This document shows positions 9,629 to 20,245 of a stretch of DNA of 40,982 bases, in pieces (the first letter of the stretch is position 1; each line of letters opens with the position of its first letter). The stretch lies in contig JAQRMU010000032.1 in NCBI GenBank assembly GCA_028598975.1, positions 1 to 40,982 of the forward strand, given 5' to 3'. Made by a program: the position numbers and the translations under genes. Source of the DNA: Gammaproteobacteria bacterium (GTDB taxonomy: Bacteria; Pseudomonadota; Gammaproteobacteria; Nitrosococcales; Methylophagaceae). The notes below the pieces were generated by a model. That model made no database searches. It worked only from the letters and a program-made list of their open reading frames with translations, and was not told the origin of the DNA.

Positions 9629-11374
9629 GTGGAATTAAGCGGTGCTGATATTCTGGTTCGTAGTTTAAAAGACGAAGGTGTTGAATATTTGTTTGGTTAT
9701 CCCGGTGGTTCGGTGCTTCATATTTATGATGCACTTTATCGGCAGGATGATGTTAAGCATATTTTAGTACGCCATGAGCAAGCGGCAACACATGCTGCAG
9801 ATGGTTATGCGCGTTCTACAAACAAGCCAGGTGTCGTTTTAGTTACATCTGGACCGGGTGCTACTAATGCCGTGACAGGTATTGCAACTGCCTATATGGA
9901 TTCTATTCCAATGGTTGTAATTACTGGACAAGTTCCATCAGCAGTGATTGGTAGTGATGCCTTTCAAGAGGTTGATGCCGTCGGTATTACACGCCCATGT
10001 GTAAAACATAATTTCTTAGTAAAAGATGTTACAAAGTTAGCTGAAACAATCAAAAAAGCATTTTATGTTGCAACAACAGGCCGACCGGGTCCCGTTGTTA
10101 TTGATGTGCCAAAGGATATTACTGATCCTGCGATTAAGGTGCCGTATCACTATCCTGATAAAATCACGATGCGTTCATACCAGCCGACAGTAAAAGGTCA
10201 TTCTGGTCAGATTAAACGTGCGGTTGATTTACTGTTAAATGCAAAAAAACCAGTCATTTATTCTGGCGGTGGTGTTGTTCTTGGCAATGCGTCAGATGAA
10301 CTACGCACATTTGTTCGTCATTTAGCTTACCCAATTACAAGTACATTAATGGGCTTGGGGGCTTATCCTGCAAGTGATGAGCTAAATATTGGTATGTTAG
10401 GTATGCACGGAACCTATGAAGCTAACATGGCCATGCATGATTGCGATGTGTTAATTGCTATCGGTGCTCGTTTTGATGATCGTGTAACAGGTAAAATTGC
10501 TGAGTTTTGTCCTGATGCACAAATTATTCATATTGATATTGATCCTTCATCGATTTCTAAAAATATTACTGTAGATATTCCTATTGTTGGTGATGTTGCA
10601 GGTGTGCTTCAGGAAATGAACCATATCTTGACTACAGGTAAGAAGCAGACTCAGAAGAAAGACATTGAAGCATGGTGGAAGGTAATTAATGCATGGCGTG
10701 CGTTTAAGTGTCTTGATTATGACCGTAATAATTCGGATTCAATTAAACCTCAAGCTGCGGTTGAACTTGTTCACAAACTGACAAATGGTGATGCGTTTGT
10801 TACATCAGATGTGGGACAGCATCAAATGTGGGCAGCACAATACTATGGCTTCGATAAGCCAAATCGCTGGATAAACTCTGGTGGTTTAGGCACGATGGGC
10901 TTTGGGTTACCTGCGGCTATGGGTGTTCAATTAGCACACCCTGATGATACTGTTGTATGCATTACCGGTGAAGGTAGTATCCAAATGTGTATTCAGGAAT
11001 TATCAACCTGTTTGCAGTATGGCTTGCCGATTAAAATTGTTGCATTAAACAATGGGTATTTAGGTATGGTTCGTCAGTGGCAAGAATTTTTCTATGAAGA
11101 ACGCTACTCGAGCTCTTATATGGAATCATTACCTGACTTTGTTAAATTAGCTGAAAGTTATGGTCATGTTGGTATTCGCGTTGAACGACCTGAAGATCTT
11201 GATGCGGCAATGGAAAAAGCCTTTGCAATGAAAGATCGCTTAGTATTTATTGATGTAGTAACGGATAAAACAGAAAATGTATATCCAATGATCGCAGCGG
11301 GCAAGGCTCATAATCAAATGCATATGTCTGCACATGCTAAATTGCCGCAAGATCCTGAGCGGGAGTTATCATAA
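9629..11374 (+). CDS. ilvB: Acetolactate synthase large subunit
   Basis: LVRHEQAATHAADGYARS, ThDP-binding GEGSIQMCIQEL...NNGYLGMVRQWQ; GTG start with gagaagggg RBS. Confidence 0.96.
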   Translation: MELSGADILVRSLKDEGVEYLFGYPGGSVLHIYDALYRQDDVKHILVRHEQAATHAADGYARSTNKPGVVLVTSGPGATNAVTGIATAYMDSIPMVVITGQVPSAVIGSDAFQEVDAVGITRPCVKHNFLVKDVTKLAETIKKAFYVATTGRPGPVVIDVPKDITDPAIKVPYHYPDKITMRSYQPTVKGHSGQIKRAVDLLLNAKKPVIYSGGGVVLGNASDELRTFVRHLAYPITSTLMGLGAYPASDELNIGMLGMHGTYEANMAMHDCDVLIAIGARFDDRVTGKIAEFCPDAQIIHIDIDPSSISKNITVDIPIVGDVAGVLQEMNHILTTGKKQTQKKDIEAWWKVINAWRAFKCLDYDRNNSDSIKPQAAVELVHKLTNGDAFVTSDVGQHQMWAAQYYGFDKPNRWINSGGLGTMGFGLPAAMGVQLAHPDDTVVCITGEGSIQMCIQELSTCLQYGLPIKIVALNNGYLGMVRQWQEFFYEERYSSSYMESLPDFVKLAESYGHVGIRVERPEDLDAAMEKAFAMKDRLVFIDVVTDKTENVYPMIAAGKAHNQMHMSAHAKLPQDPERELS

Positions 11375-11868
11375 TGCGCCATATTATTTCTATTTTAATT
11401 GAAAATGAAGCCGGTGCGTTATCACGTGTTGTTGGTTTGTTCTCGGCACGTGCCTATAATATTGAGTCTCTGACAGTTGCACCTACAGAAGATGCATCGT
11501 TATCACGAATTACTATTGTAGCTATTGGTACAGACCGTATAATTGAACAAATTACTAAACAACTTAATAAGTTAGTTGATGTAGTTAAGTTGTTAGATTT
11601 GTCTGATGGCCCTCATATTGAGCGAGAAATGGTGCTTGTGAAAGTTAAAGCAGCCACAATGGCGCAACGTGAAGATATTAAACGTTTAGCAGATATTTTC
11701 AGAGGCCATATCATCGATGTCACAACCTCTACTTATACTATTGAACTAACGGGTTCAGGTAAAAAAGTAGATTCTTTTATTGAGGCATTAGCTGAACATA
11801 AGATTTTAGAAACAGTTCGCTCAGGGGTATCTGGTATTGCCCGTGGCGATAAGATTTTGCACGTATAA
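11374..11868 (+). CDS. ilvH: Acetolactate synthase small (regulatory) subunit
   Basis: ACT domain MRHIISILIENEAGALSRVVGLFSARAYNIESLTV. Confidence 0.96.
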   Translation: MRHIISILIENEAGALSRVVGLFSARAYNIESLTVAPTEDASLSRITIVAIGTDRIIEQITKQLNKLVDVVKLLDLSDGPHIEREMVLVKVKAATMAQREDIKRLADIFRGHIIDVTTSTYTIELTGSGKKVDSFIEALAEHKILETVRSGVSGIARGDKILHV

Positions 11869-11910
11869 GTAGAGCTTCCGAATAAGAAGGTCTTGAAAAT
11901 TAGATTTTGA

Positions 11911-12945
<1,035 letters not shown>

Positions 12946-12972
12946 TTTCTTATATCAATAAAGAAAAACAGG

Positions 12973-13007
12973 CGGGGGCTGATATGAAAATATCAGCCCC
13001 CGTTTTG
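12973..13007 (+). terminator. Terminator after ilvC
   Basis: cgggggctgata-tgaaaa-tatcagcccccg followed by ttttgttt. Confidence 0.93.
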
Positions 13008-13056
13008 TTTCTGCTATGATAACGGCTATTAAAATACTGAGAGTGACCTATAAATA

Positions 13057-13803
13057 ATGGATAGTGAAAAACAACAAAGTCGCGGTATTTATTTACTACC
13101 TAACCTATTTACGACAGCAGGGTTATTTGCAGGCTTCTATGCTATTGTCGCTGCCATTCGTGGTGATTTTGAATCTGCGGCCATTGCCATTTTTATAGCA
13201 ATGATCATGGATGGTCTTGATGGTCGTATTGCACGGATGACAAATACTCAAAGTGACTTTGGTGCCGAATACGATAGTCTTGCTGACATGGTCTCATTTG
13301 GGTTAGCTCCTGCACTTGTTATCTTCTTGTGGGCGTTGTTAGATATGGGTAAGTTTGGTTGGATGGTGGCTTTTATTTATGCTGCATGTGGGGCATTACG
13401 CTTAGCACGATTTAATACTCAAATTGGCATAGAAGATAAGCGCTATTTTCAAGGTTTACCTAGTCCTGCCGCTGCCGCATGTTTAGCTGGCTGGGTTTGG
13501 GCTGGCACAAGTAATGGTATTGATCCTAGTTTAATGACCGCAATAGCGATGCCACTTACATTTGCTTGCGGTATCTTGATGGTGAGTACCGTTAGATACC
13601 ATAGCTTTAAAGATCTAGACTTACATGGAAAAGTACCCTTTGTTGTGATGCTGGTATTAGTCCTCGTTTTTGCACTGATTGCGAGTGACCCTCCACTTGT
13701 TCTATTTGGCGGATTTATGCTTTATTTACTTTCAGGCCCCATTTTGACATTAATAAAAATTCGTCAGCATCGGACAGAACGAAAACAGGAACAAGATAGC
13801 TAA
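13057..13803 (+). CDS. pssA: CDP-diacylglycerol--serine O-phosphatidyltransferase
   Basis: CDP-alcohol phosphatidyltransferase motif DGLDGRIARMTNTQSDFGAEYDSLADMVSFG. Confidence 0.94.
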   Translation: MDSEKQQSRGIYLLPNLFTTAGLFAGFYAIVAAIRGDFESAAIAIFIAMIMDGLDGRIARMTNTQSDFGAEYDSLADMVSFGLAPALVIFLWALLDMGKFGWMVAFIYAACGALRLARFNTQIGIEDKRYFQGLPSPAAAACLAGWVWAGTSNGIDPSLMTAIAMPLTFACGILMVSTVRYHSFKDLDLHGKVPFVVMLVLVLVFALIASDPPLVLFGGFMLYLLSGPILTLIKIRQHRTERKQEQDS

Positions 13804-13814
13804 TAGGCACAAGG

Positions 13815-15041
13815 ATGTCGTCAATGAATAAAGCCATTCCCGCATTTTGGGATATTCTTCCCACGTTTTTTCTAATCCCATTAAAAGGGGTGGGCATTGT
13901 TGCACTGCTGTTATTTTCAGCAATTGTAACGAATTTCCCTTCACTATTTGTTTATATCATCATTTTCTTTGCTGCAGTTAAATATGGAATGGAGATATTA
14001 CACAATACTGCCGAGGGTGTTTTAAAAGCCCCTGAGCTTAGTTTTAAAGTATTAAATGAGAATTATGATCTGCCATTTAAGCTATTAGCCTTATTTTTAT
14101 TACCACTTTATTTATTATCAAAGGTTGGTGATAGCGCACCAATAATTAGCATTTTTCTTGTTGTGTTTTATTCAATCGTATTACCAGCAAGTATTATGAC
14201 ATTGGCCTATACACGCCACTTAATATCAGCCCTTAATCCTATAGAATTAGTTCGTCTTATCACTCGATTAGCTTGGTCATATGTCACTCTTTATATTCTT
14301 CTCTTCTTTTTGAGTAGCGCGCCTTCTATTGCGTATTTCTTTTTCGCAGAGGGCATTGGTTCATCTGTTTTTCTTGCCGTGCTTTTTCAGATCTATTTTT
14401 ATTGGGTTATGTACGCCATGATGGGCTATGTTTTATATCAATATCATGACGATATCGGTTACGAATTAGCCAGTGAAAGAGAAGATAGAAAGAAGAAGAA
14501 ACTAGATCCATTATCCGGTATTGATGCGTCACTTCAAAGTGAAGACTATATGGTGGCACAGAGAGATTTAAAAGCATTGATCCTAACAAATCCTACTGAT
14601 TTAGAATTGCGACGTAAGTTCCATAAACTGGCAAAAATATCGGGTGATACCAAAGAGCTAACACAGCAAGGGGCAGGGATGATTTGGCGCTTAATTGGGG
14701 CTGGAAAGAATGTAGAAGCGGCTAATATCTACCTAGATTGTGTTAAGGCTGATAGCAATTTTAAGCCAGTTAAAGACTCTGATTATTTACCATTAGCTAC
14801 CGAATTGAAAAGAATGCGATTGTACAAAAAGGCAATTTCATTATGTAATGACTTTCATGTAAATTACCCCAACAGTATAGATCTCCCTTTTTTATATTTA
14901 TTAGTGATAAAGATTCTTATCGAAGACTTATCTCAGGATGAAATGGCAAAGCCAATTTTATCTTTCTTAGAGAAAAACTATATTGGTCATGAGATTGCAG
15001 ATGACCTTGCAGGCTACAATTCCTATTTGTCACGTGTATAG
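13815..15041 (+). CDS. Uncharacterised multi-pass membrane protein with cytosolic helical (TPR-like) C-terminus
   Basis: Several hydrophobic N-terminal segments followed by a charged helical repeat-like region; family not recognised. Confidence 0.7.
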   Translation: MSSMNKAIPAFWDILPTFFLIPLKGVGIVALLLFSAIVTNFPSLFVYIIIFFAAVKYGMEILHNTAEGVLKAPELSFKVLNENYDLPFKLLALFLLPLYLLSKVGDSAPIISIFLVVFYSIVLPASIMTLAYTRHLISALNPIELVRLITRLAWSYVTLYILLFFLSSAPSIAYFFFAEGIGSSVFLAVLFQIYFYWVMYAMMGYVLYQYHDDIGYELASEREDRKKKKLDPLSGIDASLQSEDYMVAQRDLKALILTNPTDLELRRKFHKLAKISGDTKELTQQGAGMIWRLIGAGKNVEAANIYLDCVKADSNFKPVKDSDYLPLATELKRMRLYKKAISLCNDFHVNYPNSIDLPFLYLLVIKILIEDLSQDEMAKPILSFLEKNYIGHEIADDLAGYNSYLSRV

Positions 15042-15046
15042 CTTGC

Positions 15047-16486
15047 TCATTTAAGCTTATTCTTTGCCAATAAAGTAAATTGATGATTCGGATAGTGTTT
15101 GCTTAAGTAGGCGTTGTAAACTTCAGCTTTATTAACGTCACCTGCTGAAATTAACTTATTAATTAAGCTACCGATAAAATCTGGTAGTTGTAAAAACTTC
15201 TCGGGCTGTTTTTGCATTATAGATACAAGCTTTTCAGCCTGTTCAAATGCATTAATAGTCGTAAATCGTCGTATTAAATTGTTTAGTAGCACCACACTAA
15301 ATCGAGGCGATCTTAGCTGGCTATATTCATTAAAGACATCAAGAATAAGTGTGTTTGTTGCAGCATCGCGATCAGTCAAAGATAAAATTGAGATTGCTCC
15401 ATGATGATGTTCATTCGAACCCGTATTAAGTTTGTGCGTTTTATAATAACCATAGAGCACTTCACGGTTATCAGGATGTTCACTTAACAGTTTGGCAAAT
15501 AATGGTGCCGCCTTTTCATAATCAAGTGTATTAACAAGGCCATTTGCCTTATTTAGCAGACTGATAAATGAATCTGTGAGTTCACGTTCATCAAGATAAT
15601 GATGGTTTATGGCTTGAGGATAGAATTTTCTAATCCCATAGATAATACTCGCTCCAGAAATCAAACCACCAATATGGGCTAAGTAATTTACATTGCTGAT
15701 ATTAGAGTATGCAATTTGTTGGTAAAGCTCTTTACCTAGCCATAGAATGAGTAAATAAAATGCTGGCAGTTTTATATAGTCAAAATAGACATAAATAAAA
15801 TAGAAAAAGCGGACTTTTCTAAGGCCAAATAAAACAGCATACATTCCCATTAGACCAGCAATGGCACCTGATGCACCGAGAGAAGGTATTAGGCTGTCAC
15901 TACCAGTGTAAAGCGTAATTGAGTTTGAAAGTATGCCGCATAATAAATAGGCGGTAATGAAAAGACTACTGCTCATAGATAGCTCGACGATAAAGCCAAC
16001 AGCGAGTAAAAAAATCATATTTCCAAAAAGGTGAGAAAAGTCTGCATGGAGGAACATATGAGTAAAGAATGTGAGTAGTGTTGGTTCTCCTGTTTTAAGA
16101 GCATAGTGCCAACTAACAATATTATTCTTCATCGCGTTTAATTGGGTACGCTTTGATTTCCATTCTGTATAAACAGGGTTAGATCTAGTGATAAATTCAC
16201 CATTTTCTAATGCCTGCATAAAGGGGCGATCAAATTCTAGTTCAAAAAATGAAGGCAGTGAATCAGCACTGGTCAACTTACCTTGCTTTATTAACTGTTT
16301 TTGAAAGTAGGGGAGCTCAATATCAGCTAAGCCAGATTGATAGTAATACTGCTCGACTTGATTAAACTTATCGTTATCATTAGTTTGAAATGAAAAGAAG
16401 ACCATCGTGTTAATAAAGATAAGTAATAATGTAATAGCAGGTGGATTATTCCACTCAATCTTTTTGTCAAAAGGAATGATTACCAT
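15047..16486 (-). CDS. Rhomboid family intramembrane serine protease with C-terminal repeat region
   Basis: HLFGNMIFLLAVG, catalytic GASGAIAGLMG, AHIGGLISG; about 180 aa TPR-like C-terminal extension. Confidence 0.88.
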   Translation of the reverse strand: MVIIPFDKKIEWNNPPAITLLLIFINTMVFFSFQTNDNDKFNQVEQYYYQSGLADIELPYFQKQLIKQGKLTSADSLPSFFELEFDRPFMQALENGEFITRSNPVYTEWKSKRTQLNAMKNNIVSWHYALKTGEPTLLTFFTHMFLHADFSHLFGNMIFLLAVGFIVELSMSSSLFITAYLLCGILSNSITLYTGSDSLIPSLGASGAIAGLMGMYAVLFGLRKVRFFYFIYVYFDYIKLPAFYLLILWLGKELYQQIAYSNISNVNYLAHIGGLISGASIIYGIRKFYPQAINHHYLDERELTDSFISLLNKANGLVNTLDYEKAAPLFAKLLSEHPDNREVLYGYYKTHKLNTGSNEHHHGAISILSLTDRDAATNTLILDVFNEYSQLRSPRFSVVLLNNLIRRFTTINAFEQAEKLVSIMQKQPEKFLQLPDFIGSLINKLISAGDVNKAEVYNAYLSKHYPNHQFTLLAKNKLK

Positions 16487-16509
16487 GGTATTTTAATTAG
16501 CTTGTGATA

Positions 16510-17805
16510 TTAAGGCTTAGCTATAAATGCTTTTTCTATATTGGCAATATCAATAGGTATTTCTGCTGTACCACCATTTAAGCGTATTTCGATAATAACC
16601 CGACCACTTGCAACATCTATGATAAACCCTTTGAATGTCTTTCCTTGTTTAGTTTCTAGCCTTACTGGATAGTTAATATAGTCATAAAGGCCTGAAATAG
16701 GGATTTCTCTATTTTTAGGTATTGGTTTTATATTATTTCGCTTATTTATACGTGTTCGTTGTTTTACAATAGGGGCTTTTATTGCTATTGAGCGGGCATT
16801 GAGTAAATCCTCTATGGCTGTATTTTTGTTCCAGTCAAAGCGAACAAGACTTGGTGGATTAGCATCAACAAACAGTGTTAAGCCTAAAAGGTTTGCCCAT
16901 GCTTTTGTTTCATACAGTTCTATATCTTGTAGGTTTATGGCATCTGATGGTTGGCTAACGATAGTTAAAGTAGCTTGTTCTACAAGATGAGCCTGATATG
17001 CATCATAAATATTTTTACTTAAATGAATATTGGCATCTGATAAATAGCGTTTTAGAGCTTGAATATGCTGTTCAACATAGGCGTCAGGCTCAAGCCCACT
17101 TTGCTTTACACAGTATTCAATAACTCTGTTGTTATACCCTAAATCTTGCAGTTCAAATTCTAAGCTACTCACTTTTGTATTGATATTAGCTAAATCAGAT
17201 GAAGAACTAATATTAGGGATCAATAATTGAGCAGAGTATCTAGCCATATCATGCATAGTGATTTCAAATGCCATCTCGACTTCAGATGAGTATTTGTCAT
17301 GCTCAAAATTTAGATGGATACTGCTATCTATGCCAGCATAACCGAGTTCAGGTAGCTCTTTACTACCTATTTCCTTAATATCACCACAGGATAATGCAGT
17401 GATATACGCTGAAATAAGCTCAGCCTCATCTGGTTCATCATTTGCGATTAAGTTCAGACCGGCAAATACATGATTAATTTTAAGTTGCAATTTCGGTAGT
17501 ATTTCTCCAGATTCTATTTTCTTCTCGAAGTTGAGGTAATCAAGCGCACTATCTAATCGTAACTCTATTGAACCAATATCAATCGGTGCATCTGTCATAC
17601 CAAAAATAGGATTTACCGTCACACCATGAATAGAAATGCTGCCATCCATTGGATTACTGAATTTTTGATAGTGAATAGAAACAAAAGGCTGGGCCGATTC
17701 AATCAGTGAATCAACGGCACTCTTGGTAGAAAAATAAATATATGCGGCTGTTGATGCTATAGCAGCCACAGCGATAAAAAGAGATAGAGTAAGAAATCTT
17801 TTCAT
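16510..17805 (-). CDS. Uncharacterised membrane-anchored protein
   Basis: N-terminal hydrophobic anchor MKRFLTLSLFIAVAAIASTAAYIYF, long soluble domain, small beta-rich C-terminal domain (YPVRLETKQGKTFKGFIIDVASGRVIIE). Confidence 0.65.
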   Translation of the reverse strand: MKRFLTLSLFIAVAAIASTAAYIYFSTKSAVDSLIESAQPFVSIHYQKFSNPMDGSISIHGVTVNPIFGMTDAPIDIGSIELRLDSALDYLNFEKKIESGEILPKLQLKINHVFAGLNLIANDEPDEAELISAYITALSCGDIKEIGSKELPELGYAGIDSSIHLNFEHDKYSSEVEMAFEITMHDMARYSAQLLIPNISSSSDLANINTKVSSLEFELQDLGYNNRVIEYCVKQSGLEPDAYVEQHIQALKRYLSDANIHLSKNIYDAYQAHLVEQATLTIVSQPSDAINLQDIELYETKAWANLLGLTLFVDANPPSLVRFDWNKNTAIEDLLNARSIAIKAPIVKQRTRINKRNNIKPIPKNREIPISGLYDYINYPVRLETKQGKTFKGFIIDVASGRVIIEIRLNGGTAEIPIDIANIEKAFIAKP

Positions 17806-17985
17806 TTTTATGTAACTTCCTTACGTTTAGGCTTGCTAAATTAACGGTTCCGAATGGTTAGAGTATAGCAATAATAGTTAATAATATACCGGCTGGAATG
17901 GCACAACCCAATATCACAAATTATCAAGTTGCTCTAGAATTCAGTGACAGCATGGGGCGGGGAGATATGAAAAACGAAAGATTAC

Positions 17986-18014
17986 TTGGCAATATTCCGA
18001 ATTCATATTAAAAT
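17986..18014 (+). promoter_or_regulatory. Candidate sigma70 promoter for leuA leader
   Basis: TTGGCA (17986-17991)-N17-TAAAAT (18009-18014). Confidence 0.6.
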
Positions 18015-18021
18015 CGCCTGC

Positions 18022-18123
18022 ATGAACATTATGCAAACAAAATCATCGCACAAAGCTGGTATTTCACAGCACGATTTAGTTGCACCTGAAATTTGTTCTT
18101 TATTCCTGCTACGACTGCCTTAG
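18022..18123 (+). CDS. Putative leuA leader peptide MNIMQTKSSHKAGISQHDLVAPEICSLFLLRLP
   Basis: 33-codon ORF in the leuA 5' region with 4 Leu codons in its last 7 codons; ttcctgct complementary to the leuA RBS region. Confidence 0.45.
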   Translation: MNIMQTKSSHKAGISQHDLVAPEICSLFLLRLP

Positions 18124-18214
18124 GGCATACAGACTTAGCCCCCCCCAATCAGTTTAATTACTGATAAATCCTTAGCTATATATTTTTAAAGTCTGCGTAA
18201 ATGGAGCAGGAAAA

Positions 18215-19747
18215 ATGAGTGACAAATTAATAATTTTTGATACAACCTTGAGAGATGGCGAGCAAAGTCCTGGCGCATCAATGACCAAGGATGAAAAAGT
18301 TCGTATCGCCAAATCTTTAGAGCGAATGCAAGTGGATGTCATCGAAGCTGGGTTCCCAATTGCCAGTGTAGGCGATTTTGAATCAGTGCAAGCGGTCGCA
18401 AACACCGTAACAGAAAGTCGCATTTGTGGTTTAGCTCGCGCATTAGATAATGACATTGATCGTGCTGGAGAGGCGCTAAAAGGTGCTAATGCTTCCCGTA
18501 TTCATACCTTTATTGCAACATCGCCAATTCATATGGAAATGAAACTTCGTATGAACCCCGATCAAGTTATCGAAAATGCGGTGAAAGCGGTTAAACGTGC
18601 ACGACGTTATACAGATGATGTTGAATTTTCACCAGAAGATGCAGGTCGAAGTGAACCAGAGTTTTTATACCGAATTTTAGAAGCGGTTATAGATGCAGGT
18701 GCAACAACTTTAAATATCCCCGATACAGTGGGCTATAACTTACCTCATCAGTTTGGTCAGTTGATTTATAACTTGCGTGAAAACATCCCTAACTCAGATA
18801 AAGTAATTTTCTCAGTTCACTGCCACAATGATTTAGGCTTGGCTGTTGCTAACTCCTTATCTGCGGTATTAAATGGTGCACGCCAAGTTGAGTGTACTAT
18901 TAATGGCTTAGGCGAACGTGCCGGCAATGCCGCGATTGAAGAAGTCGTTATGGCAGTTCGTACACGCCAAGATATGTTTAGCTGCGATACTAATATTGAT
19001 ACAACCCAAATATTAGCTGCATCACGCTTAGTATCAGGCATCACAGGCTTCGCTGTGCAACCTAATAAAGCCATTGTCGGTGCCAATGCCTTTGCTCATG
19101 AGTCAGGTATTCATCAAGATGGCGTATTAAAGAACCGTGAGACTTACGAAATCATGCGGGCTGAGGATGTAGGTTGGAATGCTAACCGCATGGTAATGGG
19201 TAAACACTCTGGTCGTAATGCATTTAAAGATCGTTTAAAACAGTTAGGCACTGAGTTTGAAACTGAAGCAGACTTGAATGAAGTGTTTCGAAAGTTCAAA
19301 GAATTAGCAGATAAGAAACATGATATTTTTGATGAGGATTTACAGGCCTTAGTCAGTGATACTGTTACTTTGGATAATGAACGTATTCGCTTAACGTCAC
19401 TAAGAGTTTGTAGTGAAACAGGTGAAACGCCAGTTGCCTCAGTGACATTGTGTATTGATGATGAAGAAAAACAAATTGAAATAGCAGGCAGTGGCCCTGT
19501 TGATGCGGCATTACGCGCTATTGAAGAACTTGTGCAAAGTAAAACCGAGTTGCAGTTATACTCTGTAAACAATATTACCAGTGGCACTGACTCTCAAGGT
19601 GAGGTTAATGTGCGTCTTGAAAAAGCAGGCCGTATTGTTAGTGGTCAAGGTTCTGATACAGATATTGTTATTGCATCGGCTAAAGCTTACATTAACGCAC
19701 TAAACAAGATTTTAGTGCCTGTTGATCGCGCACACCCACAAGTTTAA
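18215..19747 (+). CDS. leuA: 2-isopropylmalate synthase
   Basis: [25 protein letters not shown]-terminal LeuA allosteric domain; 510 aa. Confidence 0.97.
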   Translation: MSDKLIIFDTTLRDGEQSPGASMTKDEKVRIAKSLERMQVDVIEAGFPIASVGDFESVQAVANTVTESRICGLARALDNDIDRAGEALKGANASRIHTFIATSPIHMEMKLRMNPDQVIENAVKAVKRARRYTDDVEFSPEDAGRSEPEFLYRILEAVIDAGATTLNIPDTVGYNLPHQFGQLIYNLRENIPNSDKVIFSVHCHNDLGLAVANSLSAVLNGARQVECTINGLGERAGNAAIEEVVMAVRTRQDMFSCDTNIDTTQILAASRLVSGITGFAVQPNKAIVGANAFAHESGIHQDGVLKNRETYEIMRAEDVGWNANRMVMGKHSGRNAFKDRLKQLGTEFETEADLNEVFRKFKELADKKHDIFDEDLQALVSDTVTLDNERIRLTSLRVCSETGETPVASVTLCIDDEEKQIEIAGSGPVDAALRAIEELVQSKTELQLYSVNNITSGTDSQGEVNVRLEKAGRIVSGQGSDTDIVIASAKAYINALNKILVPVDRAHPQV

Positions 19748-20241
19748 TGGAACTCAATCCTAGACAGTTATCCTCACTCAATGAGATGGGGATACCTGTT
19801 TGGGAGTTTCGTTCTAGTGAAGCTGAGGAAGTAGTAGTTGTAGTTGAAGATAATCTCGAAGTTTATCCTAGTGAACAATTATTAAATTGTGACTGGGTTG
19901 TGATGATTGATAACCAAAATTATGGTGAACAAGCACAGCGGCTATTACATGCAATGTTACTTTCAGTTGGTGTTAAAGAGCATCAGCTAGCGATAATTGA
20001 TACAAAGCAATTATCGCAGTTACAAACCATTGCTGCGCAGAAAAAAGTACTCATTATTTTAGGCAGTTCAATGGCTCAAGAGCTTTTAGGTGAAAATATT
20101 GTCCGTGGCTCGATTCATCAAACGATGGACTCTAAGATCTCAACGGTTGTTAGTTATGCTTTAGACGATTTGCTTGAAAACCCACAAAAAAAAGCTCACG
20201 CATGGCAAGACTTACAACTTGCTAAGCAGGCATTACTTTAA
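19747..20241 (+). CDS. holD: Putative divergent DNA polymerase III psi subunit (HolD-like)
   Basis: N-terminal LNEMGIPVWEFR resembles psi LQQLGITQWSLR; located directly upstream of rimI as in E. coli. Confidence 0.5.
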   Translation: MELNPRQLSSLNEMGIPVWEFRSSEAEEVVVVVEDNLEVYPSEQLLNCDWVVMIDNQNYGEQAQRLLHAMLLSVGVKEHQLAIIDTKQLSQLQTIAAQKKVLIILGSSMAQELLGENIVRGSIHQTMDSKISTVVSYALDDLLENPQKKAHAWQDLQLAKQALL

Positions 20242-20245
20242 AATA

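Noticed and set aside
17955-18010. Short ORF MGRGDMKNERLLGNIPNSY upstream of the leuA leader
   Set aside because: Overlaps the predicted promoter, lacks a well-spaced RBS and no codon enrichment relevant to regulation
18100-18214. Classical rho-independent attenuator before leuA
   Set aside because: No GC-rich stem directly followed by a U-tract was found; structures favour translational control instead
19144-19587. 147-aa minus-strand ORF inside leuA
   Set aside because: Fully antisense to a clear leuA coding frame; Ser-rich composition typical of shadow ORFs
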